NCBI RefSeq assembly: GCF_900129215.1
Contig: NZ_FQUQ01000002.1
Location: forward strand, 124,001-188,000
Source: Pedobacter caeni
GTDB taxonomy: Bacteria; Bacteroidota; Bacteroidia; Sphingobacteriales; Sphingobacteriaceae
Reading direction: 5' to 3'
Length of the DNA: 64,000 nucleotides
Shown here: positions 1-9,462 of the stretch, one piece after another
How the letters are laid out: the number at the start of each line of letters is the position of its first letter
Position numbering within the stretch: the first letter of the stretch is position 1
Translations under genes and position numbers: made by a program
Notes under the pieces: model-generated
What the model saw: the letters and a program-made list of their open reading frames with translations, nothing else
Told to the model about the DNA's origin: nothing
Databases searched by the model: none

Positions 1-1270
1 TAGGTTCACGTTGACCACCACCTTGTCCATTCCCTGCAGGTTTCCCATTTCCTCTGCTACCTTGTCCGCGGGAGTTTCCACCCTGACCTTTACCTTTTGG
101 TTTTTCAGTAGCAGCGGTCATCAGGCTTTGCCAGCTCATCGCATACGGATGATCTTCTGTTACCGGGATCTTCAAAGCAATCAGTTTCTCAATATCTTTA
201 AGGAAATCTTTTTCTTCAGCATCGCAGAAAGAAAGTGCTGTTCCGCTTAATCCCGCACGACCTGTACGACCAATCCTGTGTACATAAGTCTCAGGAATAT
301 TCGGCAATTCATAATTGATCACATGGGCAAGCTCATCTACATCAATTCCACGTGCAGCAATATCCGTAGCGACGAGGATCCTTGTTGCTTTGGCTTTGAA
401 ATTTGTCAATGCTCTTTGTCTCGCGTTTTGCGATTTATTTCCGTGGATGGCTTCGGCTTTGATTCCTACTTTGATCAGGTCTTTCACGATGCGGTCTGCA
501 CCATGTTTGGTCCTGGTAAATACCAATGCTGTTTCTATTGTTTTATCCTGTAAGATGTGGATCAATAAGTTTTTCTTATCGTTCTTGCTTACATAATACA
601 TCTCTTGTTTAATTTTCTCTGCTGTTGAAGATACGGGTGTAACTTCCACTTTCAAAGGATTTGTAAGGATGGTATCTGCAAGTTTTTGAATTTCCTGAGG
701 CATGGTTGCCGAGAAAAACAAGGTTTGTCTTTTTACAGGTAGTTTAGCGATAACCTTTTTAACATCATGGATGAATCCCATGTCCAGCATTCTGTCGGCC
801 TCATCCAGAACAAACAGTTCGATGTCGCGGAGGTTGATAAAACCCTGGTTCATCAAATCTAATAGTCTGCCGGGGGTGGCTACAAGGATGTCTACACCAC
901 GGTGAAGGGCATCAGTTTGTGCTTTCTGTCCTACACCACCGAAGATCACCAGGTGACGGATCGGAAGGTTTTTACCATATGCTTTAAAGCTCTCTTCGAT
1001 CTGGATGGCCAGTTCGCGCGTTGGCGTCAGCACCAATGCTTTGATGGCTTTATGAACTTTAGTATTGATATGCGGCTTACTCAGCAATTGAAGCATTGGG
1101 ATGGCAAAGGCAGCAGTTTTACCTGTACCGGTTTGCGCACATCCTAATAAGTCTCTGCCTTGAAGTATGGTTGGGATAGATTGTTCTTGTATGGGGGTAG
1201 GTTGTGTATAACCTTCTGTTTGCAGCGCTTTTAAAATGGGCTCAATCAGGTTTAATTCTTCGAATAACAA
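1..1270 (-). CDS. DEAD-box ATP-dependent RNA helicase (3' end cut by window)
   Basis: This is an ATP-dependent RNA helicase of the DEAD-box family, probably acting in ribosome assembly or mRNA turnover in the cytoplasm. About 423 residues are visible. They include a Q-motif (PTPIQEQ), motif I AQTGTGKT, motif II DEAD, motif III SAT and motif [12 protein letters not shown], in the normal order. The C-terminal tail is rich in Gly, Arg, Gln and Lys, as in RhlE-like proteins that bind RNA through such tails, and it runs off the left edge. No ATG lies between the in-frame upstream stop and the conserved N-terminus, so I place the start at TTG (1268-1270), giving MLFEELNL. The subgroup (RhlE, CshA or DeaD-like) is not settled from sequence alone. 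Confidence 0.93.
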   Translation of the reverse strand, partial: MLFEELNLIEPILKALQTEGYTQPTPIQEQSIPTILQGRDLLGCAQTGTGKTAAFAIPMLQLLSKPHINTKVHKAIKALVLTPTRELAIQIEESFKAYGKNLPIRHLVIFGGVGQKAQTDALHRGVDILVATPGRLLDLMNQGFINLRDIELFVLDEADRMLDMGFIHDVKKVIAKLPVKRQTLFFSATMPQEIQKLADTILTNPLKVEVTPVSSTAEKIKQEMYYVSKNDKKNLLIHILQDKTIETALVFTRTKHGADRIVKDLIKVGIKAEAIHGNKSQNARQRALTNFKAKATRILVATDIAARGIDVDELAHVINYELPNIPETYVHRIGRTGRAGLSGTALSFCDAEEKDFLKDIEKLIALKIPVTEDHPYAMSWQSLMTAATEKPKGKGQGGNSRGQGSRGNGKPAGNGQGGGQREP

Positions 1271-1321
1271 TGTGTTTGTCTTTTAATGTATAAAAATGAA
1301 ACGAAAGAGTATCGTTCCGGT

Positions 1322-1329
1322 CAAAGGTA
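1322..1329 (-). promoter_or_regulatory. Candidate -7 box for the helicase gene
   Basis: On the minus strand this reads TACCTTTG, an exact match to the Bacteroidota -7 consensus TAnnTTTG, about 50 bases upstream of the helicase start. I see no good TTG-type -33 box at the expected distance, so the call rests on the -7 box alone. Confidence 0.35.
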
Positions 1330-1380
1330 CGTATTACTTTTGGCTTTTGTGTGTTCCTTTGTTTTATAGTTAAGTGTCTG

Positions 1381-2727
1381 TTAATTAGTGGGTTTGTTTT
1401 CTTTGAAACGGCTAAAAAATAATAGGGCAAGGACACACAGGACAAAGCCTACTACTCCGTTCAGCCTGAGGCCATAATCGTGACCGGGATCCTTACCATA
1501 AACGGTGAGCATGGCAAAAATAGCGATACCCATGGTTTGTCCGAGTTTGACAAACAGGTACTTTACGGCAAAAAACATTCCTTCATGATTTTCTCCCGTT
1601 TCCAGGGTATCCTGCTGTGCGATATCGGCAAGGATGGCATTCGGTAAGATCCCCAGGGAGGCCAGGGGAAAGGAAGCACAGATCACCAGGATGTACATTT
1701 GCATGGTAGAAGAGAAGGGCAGTTTACCCAGAAAAAAGATGGCGACAAATATCAGGCTGAGCAAGACAAAGGCGACCAGTACCAATGGCTTTTTTCCGAA
1801 TCTTTTAGAGCCGTAATTGATAAAAGGGTAGAAGAGCAGGGAGAGGATTACCATAATTCCCATAAACTTTCCGCCATCAGAATCAGGAAGGCCGAGCAGC
1901 ACCGTTACAAAGAAAAGCAGGCCACTGGAAATGATGCTCAGGGCGATGTAATACGTGAAATCTGAAATCAGGTAATATTTGAAATTTGAATTTCTAAAGG
2001 TGTTTTTAATGGCAGGAAGCAAGGCAATATGTGTTGGCTTGGCTGCCGAATATTCTCTTTCATCAATGGAGACAATCGGCAGGATCATCACCAGGCCGGA
2101 GAAGATGCTCAATCCCCAGATGGTGTATTGTAAAGCCTGTGCACGGTCGGTCACATGGAAAAAGTGCTGGATAAAATCTGCGTAGTTATTGCAAAGTGCA
2201 CCCAGAATCATTCCGAACACAAAGCCCACCTGTTGATAGGTGGATAGCCTGACTTTCTGGTCGGCACTATGGGTAAGTTCTGCCAGTAAAGCATTGTAAG
2301 GGATGATATAGGTGGTTACGGAAATGAAAAACCCTGCAAGTACAAAGGTGAGCCACCAGGCATTGGTTACGCTTTCGCCCTTTACCAATGGGTAAAAAAC
2401 GAGGGAGCAGAAGATCACTGCCGGGACAATCGCGTATTTCATGATCGGGATCCGTCTGCCTTTAGGGTTCTGACTGCCATCACTGAGCGAAGCAATAAAG
2501 GGATCGTAAATCGCATCAAATAACCTTCCGGAAGCTGCAATTAAGGAGAGGATATTAAAAGCCCCGAATACCAATAGCTGGGGTACCAGCGGACTCAGTC
2601 CGGAATTATTGGGCGGCAGGTAAAAGTAAGGGAGCATGACAATGATGATATTGGTCATGATGCTCCATCCCATCATTCCGGCAGCATAAGCGATTTCTTT
2701 TTTTATAGGTAACTGTTTTATCGGCAT
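1381..2727 (-). CDS. MFS transporter of the GPH (MelB-like) sugar symporter group
   Basis: A 448-residue inner-membrane protein with about 12 hydrophobic segments. The loop after the second helix carries YDPFIASLSD followed by a basic KGRR stretch. This corresponds to the cation-site region of melibiose-type (glycoside-pentoside-hexuronide) symporters, so the likely role is Na+ or H+ coupled uptake of a sugar or glycoside. The substrate cannot be read from the sequence. A longer reading frame begins at TTG (2733), but the ATG at 2727 giving MPIKQLPIKKE is the natural start. It lies 36 bases after the stop of the amino-acid permease on the same strand, so the two may be cotranscribed. Confidence 0.85.
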   Translation of the reverse strand: MPIKQLPIKKEIAYAAGMMGWSIMTNIIIVMLPYFYLPPNNSGLSPLVPQLLVFGAFNILSLIAASGRLFDAIYDPFIASLSDGSQNPKGRRIPIMKYAIVPAVIFCSLVFYPLVKGESVTNAWWLTFVLAGFFISVTTYIIPYNALLAELTHSADQKVRLSTYQQVGFVFGMILGALCNNYADFIQHFFHVTDRAQALQYTIWGLSIFSGLVMILPIVSIDEREYSAAKPTHIALLPAIKNTFRNSNFKYYLISDFTYYIALSIISSGLLFFVTVLLGLPDSDGGKFMGIMVILSLLFYPFINYGSKRFGKKPLVLVAFVLLSLIFVAIFFLGKLPFSSTMQMYILVICASFPLASLGILPNAILADIAQQDTLETGENHEGMFFAVKYLFVKLGQTMGIAIFAMLTVYGKDPGHDYGLRLNGVVGFVLCVLALLFFSRFKENKPTN

Positions 2728-2763
2728 GATCAATTGAGGAATTCGGTATACATATTTCTGTTA

Positions 2764-4134
2764 TCAGTTGGTATCATTTGGTGTGGCAGGTTTAGAGTTA
2801 AAGAAGCGGTTGATGAAATAGATGAGGATAAATCCGCCAAATATCAACAGGCCATTTCTTCCGGCTTCCGGGTCATTTGCATATATACTGATGCCTACAA
2901 AAGAGTAAGCCGCAATAAATATTAAAGGAAGTAAGGGATAGAGTGTCATGCTGTAGATCGTCTTTTTGTCCAGATGTGCAGTCCGCTTTCTGAGGAAGAA
3001 GATGGTTGCTGCGGAAGTGGCCATTCCGATGCAATCCAGAAATATGGTATAGTTGAGGATTTTATCGAAGGTCTGGGCATAAAATAAAGTGAAGACCGAA
3101 GTAATGGCAAAGACCGTCAGACTCACAAACATCACCTCATTGTTTTTCGTTTTTTTGGTGAAAACTTTAGGAAGTGCACCCTCTTCCCCCATGGCAAACA
3201 TCGCCCTGGGATTGCTCAGCAGGTTCACATTGACATAACCCAACACCGAGAAATAGATCAGGCAGGAGAGAATCGTGAACCCTGCAGGGCCAAATAGTTT
3301 TCCGGCAAGGATGGCAGCGATGCTTTCTGCTGTTTTCAGCTGCTCGAAACCAATGACTTTCACATAGGCATAATTGATCGCCATGTATAAGACAATGATG
3401 ATGGCCAGTCCGGTCATGATTGCCCGGGGAATTACCCTGTTGGCCTCTTTGGTTTCCCCACCAAAATTGATGGCCTGCTGGTAACCTCCAAACGTAAAAG
3501 ATACGGCGATCAGGCAGATGCCCAGCGCTTTTCCATAATCCGTCCAGCTGGGCGCAATTCCTGTAGTGGTCTTAAACGCCGGAAGGCTGCTGCTGATGTT
3601 TTCTGCTCCCGGACCTACAAAGACAGCGCAGATCAGGATCAGCACCATTCCTATTTTGACCATGGAAAGTACGTTCTGTGTTTTTGAACTTACTTTCAGA
3701 CCCATGAGGTTCAGTACGTAAAATAAAGCGATGGTGATGGCGGCAATGACGATTCTGGAGAATTCGGTCTGTAGCTCTGCAGGCAGGATAATTTTACTGA
3801 AATATTCTGATCCGATAAGGGATACTCCTGCCACAGAAGCGGCATTGGAAACGACAATGATACAGTTGATGGCAAAGGCAATAGAAGGGTGGTAAAAAGC
3901 AGAGAAAATCTTGTAATAACCACCCGTTACCGGAAATCTGGAGCCGATTTCTGCATACGTCAGCGCTCCGCATAAAGCCACCAGGCCGCCTATGATCCAG
4001 GCAGAAAAGAACAATTCCGGAACCTGTGCCCCGGCAGCTACGTTTACCGGAGTCCGGAATATGCCCATCCCGATGACCAGGCTCACCACAATCATAGATA
4101 AGTCGAAGAGGGAGAGCTGTTTCTTGGTAGGCAT
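2764..4134 (-). CDS. APC-superfamily amino-acid permease
   Basis: A 456-residue integral membrane protein with about 12 transmembrane segments. The first helix carries the GMGIFRTP glycine-rich motif (about residues 22-29) typical of AA_permease_2 transporters, where the unwound helix binds the amino-acid backbone. The family imports or exchanges amino acids across the inner membrane. Resemblance is closest to LAT/YfnA-like permeases, but the substrate is not predictable. The ATG at 4134 is unambiguous. Upstream lies a short divergent region shared with parE, and downstream is the sugar symporter. No transport partner protein is present, as expected for this single-component family. Confidence 0.87.
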   Translation of the reverse strand: MPTKKQLSLFDLSMIVVSLVIGMGIFRTPVNVAAGAQVPELFFSAWIIGGLVALCGALTYAEIGSRFPVTGGYYKIFSAFYHPSIAFAINCIIVVSNAASVAGVSLIGSEYFSKIILPAELQTEFSRIVIAAITIALFYVLNLMGLKVSSKTQNVLSMVKIGMVLILICAVFVGPGAENISSSLPAFKTTTGIAPSWTDYGKALGICLIAVSFTFGGYQQAINFGGETKEANRVIPRAIMTGLAIIIVLYMAINYAYVKVIGFEQLKTAESIAAILAGKLFGPAGFTILSCLIYFSVLGYVNVNLLSNPRAMFAMGEEGALPKVFTKKTKNNEVMFVSLTVFAITSVFTLFYAQTFDKILNYTIFLDCIGMATSAATIFFLRKRTAHLDKKTIYSMTLYPLLPLIFIAAYSFVGISIYANDPEAGRNGLLIFGGFILIYFINRFFNSKPATPNDTN

Positions 4135-4195
4135 GGTGTGGTCTGTTTTATTCTTTGAAGATACAGGAAAATGTGTATTTGTTGAAACTTTGTGG

Positions 4196-4225
4196 TTGAT
4201 TCCCCGGCATATTACCTTAAATTTG
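4196..4225 (+). promoter_or_regulatory. Candidate promoter of parE
   Basis: TTG at 4196-4198, a 19-base spacer and TAAATTTG at 4218-4225 match the Bacteroidota housekeeping promoter pattern (TTG, about 19 bases, TAnnTTTG). It lies 22 bases before the parE ATG. Confidence 0.55.
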
Positions 4226-4247
4226 TAAATCTACTCACACATACATC

Positions 4248-6188
4248 ATGGCTGAACCGAATTATAACGAAGATAGTATACGCTCCCTCGATTGGAAGGA
4301 ACACATCAGACTGCGTCCCGGTATGTATATCGGTAAACTTGGAGATGGTTCTGCACAGGACGATGGGATTTATGTATTGCTTAAGGAGATTGTGGATAAC
4401 TCTATTGATGAGTTTGTTATGGGCTCCGGACGCACCATAGAAATTACCGTTTCTGATCAGAAAGTAAACGTACGCGATTATGGTCGCGGGATTCCTTTGG
4501 GTAAAGTGATAGACTGTGTTTCCAAGATCAATACCGGTGGTAAATACGATAGCAATGCCTTCCAGAAATCTGTAGGTCTGAATGGGGTGGGTACAAAAGC
4601 AGTGAATGCTTTATCTACCAATTTCATGGTGCAATCTTACCGGGATAACAAAACGAAAAAGGTAGAGTTCTCGAAAGGGGAGATCGTCATTGATAATCCG
4701 ATTATCGATACCACTCAGCGCAATGGTACTGCCATTACGTTTTATCCGGATGAAACCATTTTCAGGAATTACCATTACATCTCCGACTTTGTGGAAAGCA
4801 TGATCTGGAACTATGTGTTCCTGAATGCAGGGCTGACCATCAACTTTAACGGACAAAAATATTTCTCTGAAAGGGGACTGTATGACCTGTTGCATAAACA
4901 TGCAGGTGCAGAGACCATCCGCTATCCGATCATTCACCTGAGAGGTAACGATATTGAAATTGCCATGACCCACGGACAACAGTATGGGGAAGATTACCAT
5001 TCTTTTGTAAACGGTCAGCATACCACTCAGGGTGGTACACACCAGGCGGCATTCAGAGAGGCGGTGGTGAAAACCATCAGAGAGTTTTATAAGAAAGAAT
5101 ACGATGCTTCTGACATCAGGGCATCCATCATTGCAGCCATCTCTGTTCGTGTTCAGGAGCCAGTGTTTGAGTCGCAGACCAAGACCAAGCTGGGCTCACA
5201 GAATATGGGGCCGGACGGACCTTCTGTTAGAACGTTCATCAACGATTTCGTAAAGAAAGAACTGGATGATTACCTGCACAAACATACTGACGTTGCAGAT
5301 GCTTTATTGAAAAGAATCCTGCAGTCGGAGCGGGAACGTAAAGACATTGCCGGAATTAAAAAGCTGGCCAACGACAGGGCTAAAAAAGCATCCCTGCACA
5401 ATAAAAAACTCAGAGATTGTAAGGTGCATTTCAACAGCACCCATGAGAAAAAATACGAGACTACTTTATTCATCACTGAGGGAGATTCTGCTTCAGGATC
5501 AATCACCAAATCAAGGGATGTGGATTGTCAGGCCGTATTCAGCTTAAAAGGAAAACCTTTGAACTGTTATGAGCTGACTAAAAAAGTAGTGTATGAAAAT
5601 GAAGAGTTCAACCTTTTACAACATGCTTTAAATATTGAAGATGGATTAGAAGGATTACACTATAACAATATTGTAATTGCTACCGATGCCGATGTGGATG
5701 GAATGCACATCAGGTTACTGATGATGACCTTCTTCCTTCAGTTTTTTCCTGACCTTGTGCGTTCAGGACACGTATACATTCTTCAAACCCCATTGTTCCG
5801 GGTACGTAATAAAAAGGAAACGATTTATTGCTATAGTGATGAGGAGCGTAAGGCGGCTATCGCGAAGCTGGGCAATAAGCCCGAGATTACCCGATTTAAA
5901 GGACTGGGTGAGATTTCGCCGGATGAGTTTGGATTGTTTATCGGTAAAGACATCAGGTTGGATCCTGTGATCCTGAAAGACCAGACGATTAAAAGCTTGC
6001 TGGAATATTATATGGGTAAAAATACACCGGACAGACAGCAGCACATCATCAGAAACCTGAGGGTCGAAAAAGACACGATAGAGGAACTGGTATCAGCGGA
6101 TGAAAGCGCAGCTACAGCAGCGGTAAGTCATGATATCGTGGATGATGAAAGCATTGATGATGAATCAGTAATTGCGGAATCGGCTTAA
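4248..6188 (+). CDS. parE: DNA topoisomerase IV subunit B
   Basis: ATPase subunit of topoisomerase IV, which decatenates daughter chromosomes together with ParC (encoded at 15373-18741). The 646-residue protein starts with the GHKL ATPase domain: RLRPGMYIG, then EIVDNSIDE with the catalytic Glu and Asn. A transducer domain follows, and then the TOPRIM domain with EGDSASGS (Glu411) and the metal-binding DADVDG (Asp480, 482, 484). It lacks the large GyrB insert and has a short acidic tail of about 40 residues. I call it ParE rather than GyrB because of its size, its N-terminal motif and a ParC-like partner nearby. Its stop overlaps the convergent yihY stop by four bases. Confidence 0.93.
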   Translation: MAEPNYNEDSIRSLDWKEHIRLRPGMYIGKLGDGSAQDDGIYVLLKEIVDNSIDEFVMGSGRTIEITVSDQKVNVRDYGRGIPLGKVIDCVSKINTGGKYDSNAFQKSVGLNGVGTKAVNALSTNFMVQSYRDNKTKKVEFSKGEIVIDNPIIDTTQRNGTAITFYPDETIFRNYHYISDFVESMIWNYVFLNAGLTINFNGQKYFSERGLYDLLHKHAGAETIRYPIIHLRGNDIEIAMTHGQQYGEDYHSFVNGQHTTQGGTHQAAFREAVVKTIREFYKKEYDASDIRASIIAAISVRVQEPVFESQTKTKLGSQNMGPDGPSVRTFINDFVKKELDDYLHKHTDVADALLKRILQSERERKDIAGIKKLANDRAKKASLHNKKLRDCKVHFNSTHEKKYETTLFITEGDSASGSITKSRDVDCQAVFSLKGKPLNCYELTKKVVYENEEFNLLQHALNIEDGLEGLHYNNIVIATDADVDGMHIRLLMMTFFLQFFPDLVRSGHVYILQTPLFRVRNKKETIYCYSDEERKAAIAKLGNKPEITRFKGLGEISPDEFGLFIGKDIRLDPVILKDQTIKSLLEYYMGKNTPDRQQHIIRNLRVEKDTIEELVSADESAATAAVSHDIVDDESIDDESVIAESA

Positions 6189-7171
6189 CCCTTTTCTACA
6201 TCTACTGTATCTTCAGGATGTTGTGGGGGCAGGACATCAGTCTCAGTCTCCACTACAATGGTTTTCATCAGCACCGCATATTTACTCGGTGCAATTCCAT
6301 GGTCATATTTCTCGGCATACGCCTGGGTAAACTCTGCGCCAAAATAAAGGATAATGGCGGTGTAATAGATCCAGAGAAGAATCACAATGATTGATCCTGC
6401 TGCTCCAAAAGGAGAACCCGGATTTCCTTTTTCAATATAAATTCCAATCGCATATTTACCAAGGCCAAACAACAGGGCCGTAAATAAGGCGCCTATGATT
6501 GCCGGTTTCCACCTGATCCTGACATCGGGTAATACCTTGAAGATGATGGTAAAGATGCAGGTCACCACCGCAATCGTCAGCACATTGGTCACCACAAGCA
6601 TCATGATTTCCGAAACTTCCTCGAGCTGGATGTATTGGGCTATCTTTTTGCCGAGGCCAACTACAATGCTATTGAGCACCAGTGATACCAGGAGCAGGAA
6701 GCCTAAGGAGGCAATCAGGGAGAAGGAAAGCAACCTGTTGGTGAGGAATTTTTTCCATCCTTTTTTAGGTACTGCTTTCACTTTCCAGATGAAGTTAATG
6801 CTGTCCTGGATTTCTATGAAAATGGCAGTTGCTCCAATCACCAGGACGGTAATCCCGATGACCAGTCCGAAGGTGCTTTTACCAGAGTAATTGGCATTGT
6901 TAACAAAACTTCTCAGCTGATTGGCGGCATCATTCCCTACCAGCTCACTGATCTCTCCAAAAAGCTTGGTATTGGGGTCCATCTTATCTCCTAAGAACAA
7001 AGTCGCCACAGAGATGATGATGATAATGAGGGGAGTCAGGGAAAATATGGTATAGTAGGCCAGGGCCGCACTCAGTTTCATCACCCGGTCTTCAATGAAG
7101 CCTTTTCCGGCCGCAATAAAAAGATGGCCGGTTGCTTTAAGAAAGCTGTATATTTTTTTTATAAAGTTCAT
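6185..7171 (-). CDS. YihY/BrkB family inner-membrane protein
   Basis: A 328-residue membrane protein with about six hydrophobic segments and the family's characteristic N-terminal stretch [16 protein letters not shown] (about residues 33-48). YihY/BrkB proteins were once annotated as RNase BN, which is no longer accepted. Their biochemical role is unsettled, with transport or envelope functions proposed. The tail of about 50 residues is hydrophilic and acidic. The start lies 8 bases after the tamL stop on the same strand, so it is probably the last gene of the tamB-tamL-yihY operon, consistent with an envelope role. Its stop codon shares TTAA (6185-6188) with the convergent parE stop. Confidence 0.88.
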   Translation of the reverse strand: MNFIKKIYSFLKATGHLFIAAGKGFIEDRVMKLSAALAYYTIFSLTPLIIIIISVATLFLGDKMDPNTKLFGEISELVGNDAANQLRSFVNNANYSGKSTFGLVIGITVLVIGATAIFIEIQDSINFIWKVKAVPKKGWKKFLTNRLLSFSLIASLGFLLLVSLVLNSIVVGLGKKIAQYIQLEEVSEIMMLVVTNVLTIAVVTCIFTIIFKVLPDVRIRWKPAIIGALFTALLFGLGKYAIGIYIEKGNPGSPFGAAGSIIVILLWIYYTAIILYFGAEFTQAYAEKYDHGIAPSKYAVLMKTIVVETETDVLPPQHPEDTVDVEKG

Positions 7172-7179
7172 AGCTAATG

Positions 7180-9462
7180 TTAGAAAGGGTATCCTATCCC
7201 AAGGTTAAAGACTAAGTTCTCTTTTCTCCAGGTGCTGCTGCCAAAATTGAGGTCATTGATGACCCATCTTTTTCCTTCAGGAAGGTATGGTTTTCTGATT
7301 GGAACAGCCACATCTAAACGCAATACAAAAAAGGAGGCATCGACCCTCAATCCCGCACCGGTACCAATCGCGATTTCATCCATAAAGCTGTTTAGTTTGA
7401 ATTTTCCTCCTGGTCTTTCAGGATCTTCTTTTCTTAGCCAGATATTTCCGGCATCAGCAAATAAAGCACCGTAAAAAATACTGAAAAGCTTGAAACGAAG
7501 TTCCGTGTTCAGCATGATCTTGATGTCGCCGCCCTGATCTCTGAATGCGACTGTATCTGATACTTTGAAACTTCCAGGGCCGAGGATTCTCGCTCCGAAT
7601 GCCCTGATGTCGCTACTACCTCCTGCAAAGAACTGACGTACAAATGGGAGGGAAGTACTGTTTCCATAAGTATAACCATATCCAAGGTTAAATCTGCTCG
7701 CCCAGGTCACATTCTTATTGACCTTGTAATAATTTCTTACGTCACCTTCTAAACGGATAAACTGAGAAAGGGGAGTGCCAAATAAGGTTTTCTTTCCAAG
7801 GTCATTTTTCGAGGTGACCAGGCCCGCCAGGTTTCCAGCCGTTTCCAGGTCTCCTGAAAAGTAAATGTTGTTTCTCCGGCTGTTGTCCACCTGGTCATTG
7901 TAAGTGAAATTATAGTTTAGACCAATAATATACTGGGGCTCCAGCGAAGTCCTTAAAGCAGGGTTTTTGCTAAGTACAGTGTCGTTCTTTACATTAGATT
8001 TTACATAGTTAATGGATATTGGATTGAAAGTATGTTCTTTAAAAACACTCTCTTTCCAGTTGTATCCAAATTCTCCTTTGATCGCATTTAGGCTATAATC
8101 AATCCTGCTCAGGATCTGATAAGAAGCCATGATATTCGTTCTTGGAATAAAAGCATTTGTACTGTTGAATTTAAAAAAAGGAATCAGGAAACGGGGGAAG
8201 CTCAGTTTTGCCTGTCCGGTTAAGGAATAAGAATTCCCTTGTTTTGATTGCCCTCCTTTGATCTGTGTTTCAAAACCACCACTGGCACTTACTTCCAGTT
8301 GTTCTGCTCCACGGAAAACGTTCCTTGTCGTTTGCGTGATCTTAACTTCTGAACCCACAAAGTTATTCGACTTACTGGTTCCTGTGACCTGGAAGGATAA
8401 GGAGTTTTTCTTTAATGGTGTCAGGTAAAAGTTCACGTCCAGCTGATTGTTTTTAAAACTATCAATCGGAATAAAATCAGCTTTTACAAACTTAAAGGTT
8501 CCGATATTCACCATTCTGTTTAAGGACTGGTTGTGGTCTCTTCTGTTGTAAGTTTCTCCTTTGTTAAAAAACACAAGACGATCAAATACGCCTAATTTGA
8601 AGGTATTCTTCGGATCCAGGATTTTAAAGTCTTTATATAATATTGGCTCACTGGCTTTAATACTGGAGTCGCTTCTTAAATTATAGTTCGGATAAATAGT
8701 GATGTTATTGATGGTATATGGCTTCTTCGAAACCTCCGGTGTATTGTCTTTTACCTTCACAAACAGGTTGACCATCCCTTTGCCGATGGTACTATCTGCC
8801 TGTATCAGCAGGAAATCCGGACTAAAATAGAAGTATCCTGCCTCTTTAAGGTCGTTGTCAATTCTGATCCTTTCATTTTTGATGGTCTCAAAGTCATAAA
8901 AATCCCCTGCTTTTAAGAGCGATTTGGCAGAATTGCTATTGACGTTGGCAGCGATTCCTGTGCTGTCTTTAGGAAAGGTGACTTTATTAATTTTATACCT
9001 TGTGCCAGTTTGGGCAGTATACATCGCTTTCACCTTTTTATTTTTAACCACAGTATCACCGGTAACTTCTGCCTGTAAATATCCTATGGTGCTGAGGTAG
9101 CTTCTCAATACATCATTATTATATTTCAATTTCACCTGGCTTCCCAATACAGGAGGCTGGCCCATTTTGTTGCGCAACCAATACCGGAATCCTTTTTCTT
9201 TCGTAGGCTCACCTGCTAAATTGTAAAAGAACAGCTTGTACTTGAAGCCTAAAACAGAGGTGTTGGGAAGCGGTCTGGTTTTATCTTCCAAAGTGCTTTC
9301 CAGTCCTTTTTGGCCTTTTACCTTTCCTGTAGAATCCGGATTGATTTTAACCGTGGCACCTACATACAGGTTGTCTCCTTCAGGCAGGTGTTTGGTCGTA
9401 CTGCAGGCAGCGATCATCAAACACGAAATCATAAATAATAAGGGTTTAATTCGCTTTCTCAT
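7180..9462 (-). CDS. tamL: Omp85/TamA-type outer-membrane lipoprotein (TamL-like)
   Basis: A 760-residue outer-membrane protein of the BamA/TamA superfamily. A lipoprotein signal ends at Cys20 (MISCLMIAAC), which distinguishes Bacteroidota TamL from proteobacterial TamA. POTRA-like regions follow (roughly residues 30-350), then a C-terminal Omp85 barrel with the expected terminal Phe (GIGYPF). With TamB it is thought to form an envelope-spanning translocation and assembly, or lipid-transport, module. Its start overlaps the tamB stop by 17 bases, which implies translational coupling. BamA itself would be longer and non-lipidated, so this is not the essential BamA. Confidence 0.88.
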   Translation of the reverse strand: MRKRIKPLLFMISCLMIAACSTTKHLPEGDNLYVGATVKINPDSTGKVKGQKGLESTLEDKTRPLPNTSVLGFKYKLFFYNLAGEPTKEKGFRYWLRNKMGQPPVLGSQVKLKYNNDVLRSYLSTIGYLQAEVTGDTVVKNKKVKAMYTAQTGTRYKINKVTFPKDSTGIAANVNSNSAKSLLKAGDFYDFETIKNERIRIDNDLKEAGYFYFSPDFLLIQADSTIGKGMVNLFVKVKDNTPEVSKKPYTINNITIYPNYNLRSDSSIKASEPILYKDFKILDPKNTFKLGVFDRLVFFNKGETYNRRDHNQSLNRMVNIGTFKFVKADFIPIDSFKNNQLDVNFYLTPLKKNSLSFQVTGTSKSNNFVGSEVKITQTTRNVFRGAEQLEVSASGGFETQIKGGQSKQGNSYSLTGQAKLSFPRFLIPFFKFNSTNAFIPRTNIMASYQILSRIDYSLNAIKGEFGYNWKESVFKEHTFNPISINYVKSNVKNDTVLSKNPALRTSLEPQYIIGLNYNFTYNDQVDNSRRNNIYFSGDLETAGNLAGLVTSKNDLGKKTLFGTPLSQFIRLEGDVRNYYKVNKNVTWASRFNLGYGYTYGNSTSLPFVRQFFAGGSSDIRAFGARILGPGSFKVSDTVAFRDQGGDIKIMLNTELRFKLFSIFYGALFADAGNIWLRKEDPERPGGKFKLNSFMDEIAIGTGAGLRVDASFFVLRLDVAVPIRKPYLPEGKRWVINDLNFGSSTWRKENLVFNLGIGYPF

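Noticed and set aside
4611..5042. 143-residue minus-strand open frame inside parE
   Set aside because: It fully overlaps well-conserved parE coding sequence and has no recognisable domain.
7180..9462. BamA assignment for the Omp85 protein
   Set aside because: The lipoprotein signal, the position directly after tamB and the length fit TamL better than the essential BamA.
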